Below are positions 1 through 7,836 of a stretch of DNA of 64,000 bases, piece after piece. This DNA is from Vulcanimicrobiota bacterium. GTDB taxonomy: Bacteria; Vulcanimicrobiota; Xenobia; Xenobiales; JADMJV01. The position numbers were made by a program, and so were the translations under genes. Under the pieces are notes generated by a model that was not told the origin of the DNA, did no database searches, and worked only from the letters and a program-made list of their open reading frames with translations. Position 1 is the first letter of the stretch, and each line of letters starts with the position of its first letter. The stretch is taken from assembly GCA_017307785.1 (NCBI GenBank), contig JAFKGI010000004.1, positions 186,001 to 250,000 on the forward strand. The letters are read 5' to 3'.

Positions 1-2
1 AG

Positions 3-770
3 CAGGCCGGGTTGGACCTCAGCCCGGCCTGCGTGTTTCTGAAGGGTGGCTGGCCCCAACTGCACGCGGAGCCGGAACTCAGTCCTGTTCAGTATTTGAA
101 CGACTACATCACCACGGTGGTGGAAAAAGATATCGTTTCTACCGCCGGCATCCAGAAGGTTCGAGAGTTTCTCAAGGCGGTGAGGCTACTGGCCGCGCGC
201 ACCGGTCAGGTGCTGGTAGTGTCCAATCTGACCCAGGATAGTGGCGTCAAACAACCTACCTTGCACGAGTGGATCGGTATCTTGGAGCGCATGCAGGTGC
301 TGACGCTGGTTGAAGCCTACGCCAGTTCCCTCAGTAAGCGGCTGGTGCGCACTCCAAAACTGTATTGGAACGATGTGGGGCTGGCCAGTCGCCTCCAGGG
401 CTGGAGTGAAGCCGACCCTCTGCTGCTCAGCCCTCAGCTTGGTCCTCTGTTCGAAACCCTGGTCTTCAACGAGATTCAGAAGACCGCCAGCAATCACGGT
501 AAGAACTGGCAAGTGTCTTACGTGCGCAACAAAGAAAAAGATGAGATCGACTTTTTCCTCGAGGGGGCGAACGGTACGTCCCTGCTGTTGGAGGCCAAGT
601 GGTCCTCGGCGGACGCAGTCAGTTGGCGGATGCCGACCCGTCTCAAGGCGATGTTCGAAGGGGTGCCGCAGGCGGTAGTCAGTTATCTGGGCGGCCCGGC
701 TCCCACCTCCGACTTGCGCCATTTGGGGTTGGCCCAGATGGGACGTTATCTCCTCGAAACGCTAGGCTGA
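3..770 (+). CDS. DUF4143-type AAA ATPase, C-terminal part (5' end outside window)
   Basis: The frame is open to the first base of the window, so the gene starts upstream and its N-terminal P-loop ATPase domain is not visible. The visible 250 residues look like the DUF4143 tail of archaeal/bacterial AAA proteins: a helical section with LNDYITTVVEKDI, a winged-helix-like stretch (VSNLTQDSG...LHEWIGILERMQ), then the nuclease-like core with LFETLVFNEI and EIDFFL...LLEAKWS, resembling a PD-(D/E)XK fold. Family members are often accessory ATPases of unclear role. A TTG at 12 could be mistaken for the start, but homologues need the missing ATPase domain. The 3' end overlaps the convergent hemD by 9 bp. 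Confidence 0.75.
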   Translation, partial: QAGLDLSPACVFLKGGWPQLHAEPELSPVQYLNDYITTVVEKDIVSTAGIQKVREFLKAVRLLAARTGQVLVVSNLTQDSGVKQPTLHEWIGILERMQVLTLVEAYASSLSKRLVRTPKLYWNDVGLASRLQGWSEADPLLLSPQLGPLFETLVFNEIQKTASNHGKNWQVSYVRNKEKDEIDFFLEGANGTSLLLEAKWSSADAVSWRMPTRLKAMFEGVPQAVVSYLGGPAPTSDLRHLGLAQMGRYLLETLG

Positions 771-1772
771 TTGTAAGGCCTCGATGACCCCCTCCAGGTC
801 GAATTGCTCGGCCTGGAGGATACGGGTGAAGCCCGCCTGGCGGGCGCTGGCGGCGGTAATCGGCCCGATGCAGACGCACTCGGGGTCGCCGTCGCAGATC
901 TGGCGAAAATGGCGTACCGCCGAGGAAGACATCAGCACCACCCGGTCTACCGACTCCAGGCCCGGCGGCGGTTCGGGCATGACCGTCTTGTAGCAGGGGG
1001 CCACCACCACCTCGGCCCCGCGCGCCCGCAGACCTTCGGGCAGCACTTCGCGCGCTTCCTGAGCGCGCGGAATCAGCACCCGTCGCCCTTGCATCTCCTC
1101 CCCGGAAAAGGCCTCCAGCAAGCCCTCGGCCACCGACTCAGTCGGCACCAGATCGGCCTTCAGCCCCTGCAGAGCCAGGGCCCGAGCCGTGCCCGGGCCG
1201 ATGGCGGCCAGACGAGCTCGCCCCAGGCGGCGCGCGTCCCCCTCCCGGCGCAAAGCTTCAAAAAAAGTACGCACTCCGTTGGGACTGGTGAAGACCACCC
1301 AGTCAAAGGTCTCCAGAGCCTCAAGCGCCCGACCCAGCGGCTCCCCATCATCCGGCTCCACGAAGCACAGCACCGGACACAGGAGCACCTCGGCCCCTAA
1401 CTCCTCCAGGCGTTGCTGTAACTCCAGCGCCTGCGACGGCTCCCGGGTCAGGGCGATACGCTGGCCATAGAGTGGCCGCGCCTCCCACACGTTCGGCCGG
1501 GCCGCCTCCCCGACCAGCAACACCCAGTCCGAGCCTTCGACCTCGCAGGGATAAGGGCGACAGCGCTGGCGCGGCGTCAAAGGCTGCGACAGCACCCGCA
1601 GATGTTTGCCCGCAAAGCGGGCCGCCAGCGCAGCCGCAGAACCACAGCTTGAGTGCAAAATGAGAGCCGCCTCCGGCAGCTCCCCATCCGGCAGGCGCTG
1701 CAGCCAGAGCCAGTCCTCCAGCTTGAAGCCCCCGGCCGCTTCGATGGCCTGGCACCACTGCCAGCGTTCCAT
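762..1772 (-). CDS. hemD: Uroporphyrinogen-III synthase with relic of a CobA-type methyltransferase tail
   Basis: HemD closes hydroxymethylbilane to uroporphyrinogen III in the cytosol. The C-terminal 250 residues carry the family signature: RIALTREPSQ at the domain start, FDWVVFTSPNGVRTF, AAIGPGTARAL and the second-lobe motifs VLIPRAQEAREVLP and DRVVLMSSSAVRHF. The first 80-90 residues do not belong to HemD. They end in LLVGEAARPNVWEARPLYGQ and contain LTPRQR, matching the end of the CobA domain in known CobA-HemD fusions (TPxQR, then VGE...WFExRPLxG). The ATG at 1772 is chosen because it shares its A with the hemC stop (TGATG), giving 336 residues and translational coupling. Confidence 0.9.
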   Translation of the reverse strand: MERWQWCQAIEAAGGFKLEDWLWLQRLPDGELPEAALILHSSCGSAAALAARFAGKHLRVLSQPLTPRQRCRPYPCEVEGSDWVLLVGEAARPNVWEARPLYGQRIALTREPSQALELQQRLEELGAEVLLCPVLCFVEPDDGEPLGRALEALETFDWVVFTSPNGVRTFFEALRREGDARRLGRARLAAIGPGTARALALQGLKADLVPTESVAEGLLEAFSGEEMQGRRVLIPRAQEAREVLPEGLRARGAEVVVAPCYKTVMPEPPPGLESVDRVVLMSSSAVRHFRQICDGDPECVCIGPITAASARQAGFTRILQAEQFDLEGVIEALQSA

Positions 1773-2653
1773 CAATCCAGCAACTGGCGGGCGGCCTGAC
1801 GACCCAGAGCGGCGGCCTCGTCCACATCCCCTTCGCACTGGGCCCGGCGCAGCTGATCGTCACGCCAGAGCACCGCTTCAAACAGCATGCGCCCGCCCTT
1901 CACGGTGGCAAAGCCACCGGCCGGCAGGTTGCAGTCGCCGCCCAGCGCGGCCAGATAGGCCCGCTCCGCTTCCATCATCAGGCCGGCTTCGGCATCGGCC
2001 AATACGCCCAAGACCTCGGCCACTTCGTCGCGAGCACACTCCAAACCGAGAATGCCCTGACAGGGCGAGGGCAAGCAGTCCTGAGTGGAAAGCGGATGAA
2101 TTTCGACCTCGGCGGCCCCGCTCTGGGTTCCCAGGCGTTGCAGCCCGGCACAGGCCAGCACCACGCCGCCGGCATATTCGCCGGAGCGCCACTTCTCCAC
2201 GCGGGTGGGCACATTGCCGCGCACGTCGCGGTATTCCAAATCGGGACGCAGGGCCCGCAGCTGCACCTGGCGTCGCAAGCTACCGGTGCCGACCACCAAT
2301 CCTCGACCCACCGCGGAGAGTCCCACTCTGCCCACCAGCGCGTCCCGAGCGTCGGCTCGAATCGGTGGAGGAGTCAGGCGCAGGCCGGTGGGAAGCTGGC
2401 TGGGCATGTCCTTGAGGCTGTGCACGGCGAAATCGACGGCCCCCTCGAGCAGCGCCTGCTCCAGTTCCTTGACGAAGACGCCCTTGCCTCCGAAAGAAGA
2501 CAGGGCGTCGCGCTGGTTCAGGTCGCCAGTGGTCTTGATCACCACCAGCTCGACCTGCAGTCCGTCCACTCGGGCCATCAGTTGGTCCGCGATCCCCTGC
2601 GACTGGGTCAGGGCCAGAGCGCTGCCGCGGGTGCCCAATTTCAAATGCTTCAT
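1772..2653 (-). CDS. hemC: Hydroxymethylbilane synthase (porphobilinogen deaminase)
   Basis: HemC polymerises four porphobilinogen molecules into hydroxymethylbilane, using a covalent dipyrromethane cofactor. The protein starts MKHLKLGTRGSALAL, the classic N-terminal family motif, so the ATG at 2653 is preferred over an upstream in-frame start at 2704. HSLKDMPSQLP and GTGSLRRQVQLR line the active site. The cofactor-binding cysteine is C241 in LGGDCNLPAGG, matching C242 of the E. coli enzyme. Length (293 residues) is normal. It heads a hemC-hemD pair and is divergent from the repeat protein at 2796, with a Crp/Fnr-like palindrome between them. Confidence 0.95.
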   Translation of the reverse strand: MKHLKLGTRGSALALTQSQGIADQLMARVDGLQVELVVIKTTGDLNQRDALSSFGGKGVFVKELEQALLEGAVDFAVHSLKDMPSQLPTGLRLTPPPIRADARDALVGRVGLSAVGRGLVVGTGSLRRQVQLRALRPDLEYRDVRGNVPTRVEKWRSGEYAGGVVLACAGLQRLGTQSGAAEVEIHPLSTQDCLPSPCQGILGLECARDEVAEVLGVLADAEAGLMMEAERAYLAALGGDCNLPAGGFATVKGGRMLFEAVLWRDDQLRRAQCEGDVDEAAALGRQAARQLLD

Positions 2654-2748
2654 GGCTTCAGCTTTGTTTTGCAACGGGCCGGGTCCTTGTGTCCGTACGT
2701 TCAAACTTTGGCCATAATTTTGACTAAGTGTCTGTTCTATACTGCCGC

Positions 2749-2766
2749 TTGTGATTTATTTCACAA
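2749..2766. promoter_or_regulatory. Crp/Fnr-family-like operator palindrome
   Basis: The 18 bases TTGTGATTTATTTCACAA form a perfect inverted repeat and contain TGTGA-N6-TCACA, the consensus of the Crp branch of the Crp/Fnr family. It lies in the 142-bp divergent gap between hemC and the repeat protein, about 96 bp upstream of hemC and 30 bp upstream of the ATG at 2796. Regulation by cAMP or another effector is inference; no regulator gene of this family is in the window. Confidence 0.5.
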
Positions 2767-2795
2767 ACACTCTCACACAAAGAAGACCAAGAAAA

Positions 2796-3182
2796 ATGTT
2801 GATTCAATCCCAGCGCACTCACAACCTGAACGGCCGCTTCCGCCAGAAGCGTGGCGACACCCACCTCTCCACCCTGGAGCGGACCTACGGCGAGATCTCC
2901 GACCGCCGCGGTGACACCCACCTCTCGACCCTGCGCGAACTCAGCGGGCTGTCGCTCACCAAACTGCTGCGCCAAGAACCCGAAGTCACCCACGCCCCCG
3001 GCCTCAACGGCCGCCACCGCAATCAGGACGGCCGCATTCGCGCCAAGCGTTCCGATACGCTGGTGGAGACGCTACGCCAGACCTACGGCGAAACGTTCGC
3101 ATCCGGATTTCCCGGAGGCTGGACGCTGGGGCTGGTTCGCGAAGTTACCGGCCAGTCTTTGACCCAGTTGGCGCGCGCTTAG
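2796..3182 (+). CDS. Small basic protein with three related KRxDTxxxTL modules
   Basis: A protein of 128 residues built from diverged repeats: GRFRQKRGDTHLSTLERTYG, then DRRGDTHLSTLRELSG followed by LSLTKLL, then GRIRAKRSDTLVETLRQTYG and later LREVTGQSLTQLA written here from VREVTGQSLTQLA. Each module has a basic patch, a DT pair and a short predicted helix. Function is not recognised; the R/K-rich helical modules could bind nucleic acid, but that is a guess. The ATG at 2796 is preferred to a GTG at 2751, which lies inside the Crp-like palindrome. The 3' end overlaps the convergent TPR gene by 38 bp. Confidence 0.65.
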   Translation: MLIQSQRTHNLNGRFRQKRGDTHLSTLERTYGEISDRRGDTHLSTLRELSGLSLTKLLRQEPEVTHAPGLNGRHRNQDGRIRAKRSDTLVETLRQTYGETFASGFPGGWTLGLVREVTGQSLTQLARA

Positions 3183-3639
3183 CCGCCATCCGCTTCTGAC
3201 AGGACGCCAACAAGCGCTCGGCCAGTCCGTCGCTCGGATCCTTCAAGCGGGCATGCTTTAAATCGGCTTCGGCCAGTTCGAGTCTGCCCAGATCGTAATA
3301 GAAGTTGCCGCGTTCGCGGTAGAGCGTCGCCTCGGAGATCGGATCTCCGGGGCGACGCTCTATCGCTTTGGTCAAACAGCGCTCCGCGTTGACCAGATCG
3401 TTCTGAGACCGATACATCTCGGCCAGTTCCTGATGGAGATCGAGAAAATAGGGATAGAGCCGCAGGGATTCCTCGTAGCACACGATGGCTTCTTTGACGT
3501 GGCCCTCGTGGTCCAGATCGTGGCCTTTTTCGCGTAGTTGCTGAGCCTTGCGATAGCGGAAGCATTCCAGGGCGGCATTGGAACAGAGCGGGACGGCAAT
3601 GATGCAGAGAACCAGAAGAATCTTCTTGCGCACGTCCAC
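3145..3639 (-). CDS. Membrane-anchored TPR protein
   Basis: After a short basic N-terminus comes one hydrophobic helix (ILLVLCIIAVPLC), probably an uncleaved anchor, followed by about three tetratricopeptide repeats (KGHDLDHEGHVKEAIVCYEE, LHQELAEMYRSQNDLVNAE, YRERGNFYYDLGRLELAEAD). TPR arrays bind partner proteins; the partner is unknown. It lies 44 bp downstream of the CcsA/HemX-like gene on the same strand, so it may share its operon and act at the membrane with it. The start is uncertain: GTG codons at 3639 and 3633 both precede the anchor, without a clear ribosome binding site. Confidence 0.6.
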   Translation of the reverse strand: MDVRKKILLVLCIIAVPLCSNAALECFRYRKAQQLREKGHDLDHEGHVKEAIVCYEESLRLYPYFLDLHQELAEMYRSQNDLVNAERCLTKAIERRPGDPISEATLYRERGNFYYDLGRLELAEADLKHARLKDPSDGLAERLLASCQKRMAAKRAPTGSKTGR

Positions 3640-3683
3640 TCGGGAGGATTCCGTTTGCACGCCCACGAGTCCTGTAACGTTTT

Positions 3684-4463
3684 TTAGTAGCCGTGCGAGC
3701 GACCAGGCGCCAGCAGACTCACCAGAACGCACAAGAAGGCCATCAGCAAGATCATGTTCATGCGCCTACCCTGCCAGCCTGCCACCACGCGGGCGTGCAA
3801 ATACAGTAAATAGACCGCTCCCGTCAGGGCCACCAGGGTTTCCTTAGGGTCCCAGGTCCAGTGCCAGCCTGGCATCTGGGTGCCGCACACCATGCCCACC
3901 ACCAGCAGGGGAAAGCCCACCAGAATGAAGCGAAAACCGACCCGGTCCAGCGTGTTCAAGGAGGGCAACAGGAAGGCGGTGTGCAGTTTCTTTTCCTTGA
4001 GCCGGCGCGACTGGATAAAGTAGAGCAGCGAACAAAAGGCCGCCAGGCAGAAGGCCGCATAGCTGGCCACCAGACTGCTGACGTGGAGACCGAACCAGAT
4101 GCCACGATAGCTGTGAGGGGTTTCGTGGCCCAGGGTGAAAGTGGCGAAGGTCGTCAGCACGGCCGCCGCCGGAGCCGCGATTCCGCCCAGAGCGTCGACT
4201 TTCCAGCGCCGTCCCAACACCGCGTAGAGGGCGATCAAGGCCCAGCCCAGCACGGCCATGACTTCCGGCATGCTCAGGACCGGCAGATGCTTGAGCTGCA
4301 GAGTCAGCGTCAGCAGGGCCAGCGAGTGCACCGCGTGGCTGCTGAGCAGAATGCGCAGCCACTGGGTCCAGTCTCTTTGTTTACGGTGGAAAAGATTGTA
4401 ATGAAAGCTGATAGCCGAGGCCCAGTAACCCAGCGCGCACAGAGCCAGCAGTGCGTTACTCAT
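3684..4463 (-). CDS. CcsA/HemX-like cytochrome c assembly membrane protein
   Basis: An integral membrane protein of 259 residues with about eight hydrophobic segments. The diagnostic haem-handling motif is present as WHWTWDPKET (tryptophan-rich WWD-type motif), with conserved histidines in LGHETPHSY and LHVSSLVASYA. CcsA proteins deliver haem for cytochrome c maturation. HemX, the related protein beside hemA in Bacillus, lowers the amount of glutamyl-tRNA reductase. Location directly after hemA, with an 8-bp overlap, favours the HemX role, but the intact motif means haem transport cannot be excluded. Confidence 0.85.
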   Translation of the reverse strand: MSNALLALCALGYWASAISFHYNLFHRKQRDWTQWLRILLSSHAVHSLALLTLTLQLKHLPVLSMPEVMAVLGWALIALYAVLGRRWKVDALGGIAAPAAAVLTTFATFTLGHETPHSYRGIWFGLHVSSLVASYAAFCLAAFCSLLYFIQSRRLKEKKLHTAFLLPSLNTLDRVGFRFILVGFPLLVVGMVCGTQMPGWHWTWDPKETLVALTGAVYLLYLHARVVAGWQGRRMNMILLMAFLCVLVSLLAPGRSHGY

Positions 4464-5715
4464 GGTTTTCTTTTCCGAAAATTCCGAGAATTTCCAGCGC
4501 TCGCTCCAGTTCTTCGGGAGGCACGCCGGCCGCGCTCATCTTCTTCATCTGCATCATGGGGTTGTGCAGCAGTTTGTTGAGCAGGCCGTTAGAAAAAGCT
4601 TCCAGGCGCGCCATTTCTTCGTGGGTCAGCGAGCCGCGGTGCTTCATCAGTTCGGTCTGGCGCACTTCTTCAAAACTCTCGCGCAGCATGCGAATGGCCT
4701 GGTTGGCCTTGCGCCCGTCCAGATAGCGCGAGAATTCCTGGCACTCATTGTCGACGATCTGCAGCACTTTCTGCACTTCTTTTTGACGGCGGGCCAGATT
4801 TTCGGCCACCACCCCCTGCAGATCGTCGATGTTGTAAAGATAGACGTTGTCGATGTCCTGGCAACTGGGCTCGATGTCGCGCGGCACGGCGATATCGATC
4901 AGCAACAGAGGCCGACCTTTGCGCTGGCGCATGACCGGTGCCAGGCGCGATTTGTTGACCACGAAGTGGGGAGCGCCGGTGGAGGCGATCAGGACGTCTA
5001 CCTCGGCCAGGGCCTTGTCCAGGTCCTCAAAGGGAGTGGCCTCACCACCGCAGCGAGCGGCCAGTTCCTCGGCCCGAGCCAGCGTGCGGTTGACCACCCG
5101 GATTTGCTGGACGCCGGCGTTTTGCAGCAGCTTCAAGGAGGCCTGGGTCATCTTGCCGGCTCCCAGCAACAGCACGCGACGACCCTTGAGGTCGTCGAAG
5201 ATCATCTGGGCCAACTCCACCGCCGCCGCCGCCACGCTGGCCGCGCCCTGACAGATGCGCGTTTGCGAGCGAGCCATCTTGCCCACTCGCAGCGCCCAGG
5301 GAAAGAGCTTTTCCAGCACCGGGCCGGTGGTCTTGGCGCCCTGGGCCATGGTGTAGGCCTGGCGAACCTGCCCCAGGATCTGGTTTTCGCCGAGCACCAG
5401 CGAGTCCAGCCCGCTCGATACCTCGAAAAGATGCTTGACCGCCTTCAGGTCGTTTTCCAGATAGAGAAAATCCGGATGACCGCCCTGGTCGGCTTTAAAG
5501 AGGCTCATCAGGGTACCGCGGCACAGGCCCGGCTCCTGGGTGACGGCGTAGACCTCGGTGCGGTTGCAGGTAGAGATCAAGGCGATCTCGTCGATCCCCT
5601 GGCTGCCGTGCAGCTGCTGCAATAGCGAGGGAACCTGCTCATCGTTGTAAGTGAAGCGTTCCCTTACTTCGACCGAGGCGGTTTTCTGATTGAATCCCAT
5701 GAGAATGACCGGCAT
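4456..5715 (-). CDS. hemA: Glutamyl-tRNA reductase
   Basis: HemA reduces glutamyl-tRNA(Glu) to glutamate-1-semialdehyde with NADPH, the first committed step of C5-pathway tetrapyrrole synthesis. The catalytic cysteine is C50 in ISTCNRTEVY. Next come the SGLDSLVLGENQILGQVRQA motif, the Rossmann NADPH site (VLLLGAGKMTQASL, VNRTLARAEELA, LIASTGAP) and the C-terminal helical dimerisation domain. At 419 residues it is full length. The ATG at 5715 gives the usual start MPVILMGFNQKTA. It follows the LOG gene by 14 bp and overlaps the HemX-like gene by 8 bp, indicating one transcript. Confidence 0.95.
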   Translation of the reverse strand: MPVILMGFNQKTASVEVRERFTYNDEQVPSLLQQLHGSQGIDEIALISTCNRTEVYAVTQEPGLCRGTLMSLFKADQGGHPDFLYLENDLKAVKHLFEVSSGLDSLVLGENQILGQVRQAYTMAQGAKTTGPVLEKLFPWALRVGKMARSQTRICQGAASVAAAAVELAQMIFDDLKGRRVLLLGAGKMTQASLKLLQNAGVQQIRVVNRTLARAEELAARCGGEATPFEDLDKALAEVDVLIASTGAPHFVVNKSRLAPVMRQRKGRPLLLIDIAVPRDIEPSCQDIDNVYLYNIDDLQGVVAENLARRQKEVQKVLQIVDNECQEFSRYLDGRKANQAIRMLRESFEEVRQTELMKHRGSLTHEEMARLEAFSNGLLNKLLHNPMMQMKKMSAAGVPPEELERALEILGIFGKENHE

Positions 5716-5729
5716 AATGCTGAAAGGGA

Positions 5730-6881
5730 TTACCCAGGATCAGCTTCCAACAATCGTTCGATTTCCGTCAAGTCGTCAGAGATGGCCAGTAGATGGCTGA
5801 AGTTGCCCCGCGAGGCCAGTTTTTCCATCACCGGGTAGACCGGAAAAACCGCTTCGGGGCCGTCCCAATACTGGCGTGGATAGAAGACCATGGGCGACTT
5901 CACGCCGTAGGTGGTGTAGTAATTCTGGCAGGCGTCCTGAAAGATCTCCTGGACTGTGCCAGCCCCTCCCGGTGCAAAGAGAATGCCGCCGGTGGCCAGC
6001 GCCAGCAGTCCCTCCTCGCGCCAGCTGTTTTCGAAATATTTGGCGATGTGACTGGCGAACAGATTGGCCGGCTCGTGGCCGTAGAACCAGGTGGGGATGC
6101 CCAGGCTCTCTCCGCCCTCCCGATAGGGGTAGAGGTGGCGCACCTGAAAGGCTTTGGCCAGCCACACCCCGCCGCTGCGAAAGGTGGGCGCTGATTCGAG
6201 GATTTCCAGGCTGCGTTCGAGCGCGTCATCCGGGTAAGGAGCCAGGTAAGCTCCCAGGTTGGTGGCCTCCATGAGTCCGGGACCGCCGCCCGAGGCCGGC
6301 AGAAAGCCTTTGCGCCGCAGGGAACGCGTCAGCCGCGCGATGTCGCCAAACAGTTTGTCGTTGCGAGCCACCGCGTGGCCGCCCATGACGGCCACCACTG
6401 AGCGGTGGGCGAAATTCTCAAGAAACTCGTCGAGGGCGTCGCTAATAGAGTTGTCGTGGATGCGGCGGGCCAGGGTTTCGTCCACCAGGACCGGCCGCAG
6501 GCGGCCCCCCGGATCGTCGACCAGGCGATAGCTGCTGTAGATTTTGAAATCGCTGGTGCTGCGATAACTGGCCTCGAGGTCATGCGCTTCCGGGTCGAAA
6601 GTGTCGTAGAGCTCTTCCACGCTGTAAAGGCCGGTGCGGAAAGGGTTGTAGACCTTATCCGGAACCGGTGGGTAAAAGAGACAACCTTGCTGAGTGAGGT
6701 GACCGGCCAGGTCGCAGTCCACCTGACAGCCCAAGAAGACGCAGCCTTTCAGGAAGACTTTGCACAGTCGCGCCGAGTGCGGGCGCAGGTCGAGCCCCTG
6801 AAAAACCACATCGCTGAGCAGGGGTGCGCCTTCTGCCAGCAGAGTTTCCAGTGCGAGCGGGGTATCGATTTCCAGCTTCAC
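5730..6881 (-). CDS. LOG-family Rossmann nucleotide-binding protein with N-terminal extension
   Basis: The C-terminal two thirds contain LOG/lysine-decarboxylase-like motifs: VVAVMGGHAVAR, then PASGGGPGLMEATN, then FAPGGAGTVQEIFQD (the PGGxGTxxE signature). LOG enzymes release ribose 5-phosphate from nucleoside monophosphates; E. coli PpnN is a longer relative. The first 120 residues hold a cysteine-rich segment (CKVFLKGCVFLGCQVDCD) that is not part of the catalytic core. The GTG at 6881 overlaps the upstream TGA as GTGA, so the longer open frame above it is rejected. It sits in the hemA transcript; why is unclear. Confidence 0.8.
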   Translation of the reverse strand: MKLEIDTPLALETLLAEGAPLLSDVVFQGLDLRPHSARLCKVFLKGCVFLGCQVDCDLAGHLTQQGCLFYPPVPDKVYNPFRTGLYSVEELYDTFDPEAHDLEASYRSTSDFKIYSSYRLVDDPGGRLRPVLVDETLARRIHDNSISDALDEFLENFAHRSVVAVMGGHAVARNDKLFGDIARLTRSLRRKGFLPASGGGPGLMEATNLGAYLAPYPDDALERSLEILESAPTFRSGGVWLAKAFQVRHLYPYREGGESLGIPTWFYGHEPANLFASHIAKYFENSWREEGLLALATGGILFAPGGAGTVQEIFQDACQNYYTTYGVKSPMVFYPRQYWDGPEAVFPVYPVMEKLASRGNFSHLLAISDDLTEIERLLEADPG

Positions 6882-7336
6882 CGGTTCCAGTGAAAGCTGC
6901 TGACGATGGATTTGCGGATGGCCGGAATGTCGTCCTTGCACTCGCTGGTGTAGACCAGGCTGACCATAGCGCCATTCTTGCCTTTGCGCGTCAGCCAGAG
7001 CACGTTGGTGTAGCCCTCGTCGGTGGTGAACTCCAGGCGCTTGGCCGCCTGACCGCCCAGCTTCTCGTCGCTGATAGTCGTCTTGGGGCTCTGGCGAGCC
7101 GCGCCCTTGGCCCAGTCTTCCAGGCTTTTTTCCTTGACGGGCACGGCGGTGATCATCATGGCGCCGGTGTTTTTCTCGTTCTTCCAGCCTGCCTGGGCCA
7201 CTCCGCGGCTGTCGGAGCCGCTGGAGAACTTCCAACTGTCGGGGGCGTTGACCGAAAACGTCTTCTGGGTGTCGGAGACGGGTTTGGCGCCGGCCAGCCC
7301 GGACAGGGCGATCAATGCGATCAGAGTTTTGCGCAT
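6878..7336 (-). CDS. Small exported protein, paralogue of the next upstream gene
   Basis: A protein of 152 residues beginning with a typical signal peptide (MRKTLIALIALSGLAGA). The mature part has a beta-rich look with VNAPDSWKF near the start, a central LGGQAAKRLEF and a C-terminal IRKSIVSSFHWNR. The ATG at 7336 has a strong AAGGAGG site five bases upstream. It shares the order signal peptide, xPxxW motif, LGGQ, final SFxW with the gene at 7354, so the two look like a tandem duplication. The pattern recalls small PsbP/DUF1795-like lipocalin folds, but this is not established. It is translationally coupled to the LOG gene. Confidence 0.75.
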   Translation of the reverse strand: MRKTLIALIALSGLAGAKPVSDTQKTFSVNAPDSWKFSSGSDSRGVAQAGWKNEKNTGAMMITAVPVKEKSLEDWAKGAARQSPKTTISDEKLGGQAAKRLEFTTDEGYTNVLWLTRKGKNGAMVSLVYTSECKDDIPAIRKSIVSSFHWNR

Positions 7337-7353
7337 GCGAACCTCCTTGATGG

Positions 7354-7794
7354 TTATGGCAGCCAGCGAAAGCTGTTCAGGATCTCTTGAACGATGCCGA
7401 TGGCGGCAAAGTTCTGGGAGGGGTTGCAGGTGCACACCAGCACCACCCCGTGATCAGCTCTGGCGGTCAGGTAAACCCGCTGGATCCGCCCGCCATGTTG
7501 ACCTACGTAAAGCCAGGCCGGTTGACCTCCCAACTGCAGTTTCAAGTCTTTGTTATAGAGCGAGCCGGGGAAGTGCTTCTGGGCCTCCGCGGCCCACTGA
7601 GCGGCCGGCTTTTTCAAGCGTACTTCACTCCAGACCAGGCTGATGGTGCCCTCGGGAGTGCACCACTGGTCGGGTTCGGGGCTGACCCAGTCGGCGGGAA
7701 GGCGCAAGGCGAAGCTGTGGGCGGGCACATTCTCCGGGCGTTTGGCCAGGACCGGGCTGATCAGCAGCAAGAGGAGCAACAAGACCCATTTCAT
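7354..7794 (-). CDS. Small exported protein, paralogue of the neighbouring gene
   Basis: A protein of 146 residues with a leucine-rich signal peptide (MKWVLLLLLLLISPVLA) followed by SFALRLPADWVSPE, LQLGGQPAWLYVG and a final IVQEILNSFRWLP. These blocks correspond to VNAPDSWKF, LGGQAAKRLEF and IVSSFHW of the next gene, 17 bp downstream. The mature protein has two cysteines in VLVCTCNPS. It is the first gene of the minus-strand run leading through LOG and hemA to the HemX-like gene, so its promoter should lie in the 42 bp before the divergent gene at 7837, or further into it. Function unknown. Confidence 0.75.
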   Translation of the reverse strand: MKWVLLLLLLLISPVLAKRPENVPAHSFALRLPADWVSPEPDQWCTPEGTISLVWSEVRLKKPAAQWAAEAQKHFPGSLYNKDLKLQLGGQPAWLYVGQHGGRIQRVYLTARADHGVVLVCTCNPSQNFAAIGIVQEILNSFRWLP

Positions 7795-7836
7795 CGCCAG
7801 CGAGGGCTTCCGGGAGGCCTGGAGAACGGCCTGCCG

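Noticed and set aside
2654..2795. Sigma-70 promoters around TTGACT and TATACT near 2722-2745
   Set aside because: The spacing of about 12 bp is too short for a standard promoter; only the Crp/Fnr-type palindrome is well supported.
6882..7235. Longer N-terminus for the LOG protein
   Set aside because: The extension runs over the exported gene in another frame and is low-complexity; GTG 6881 with the GTGA overlap is a better start.
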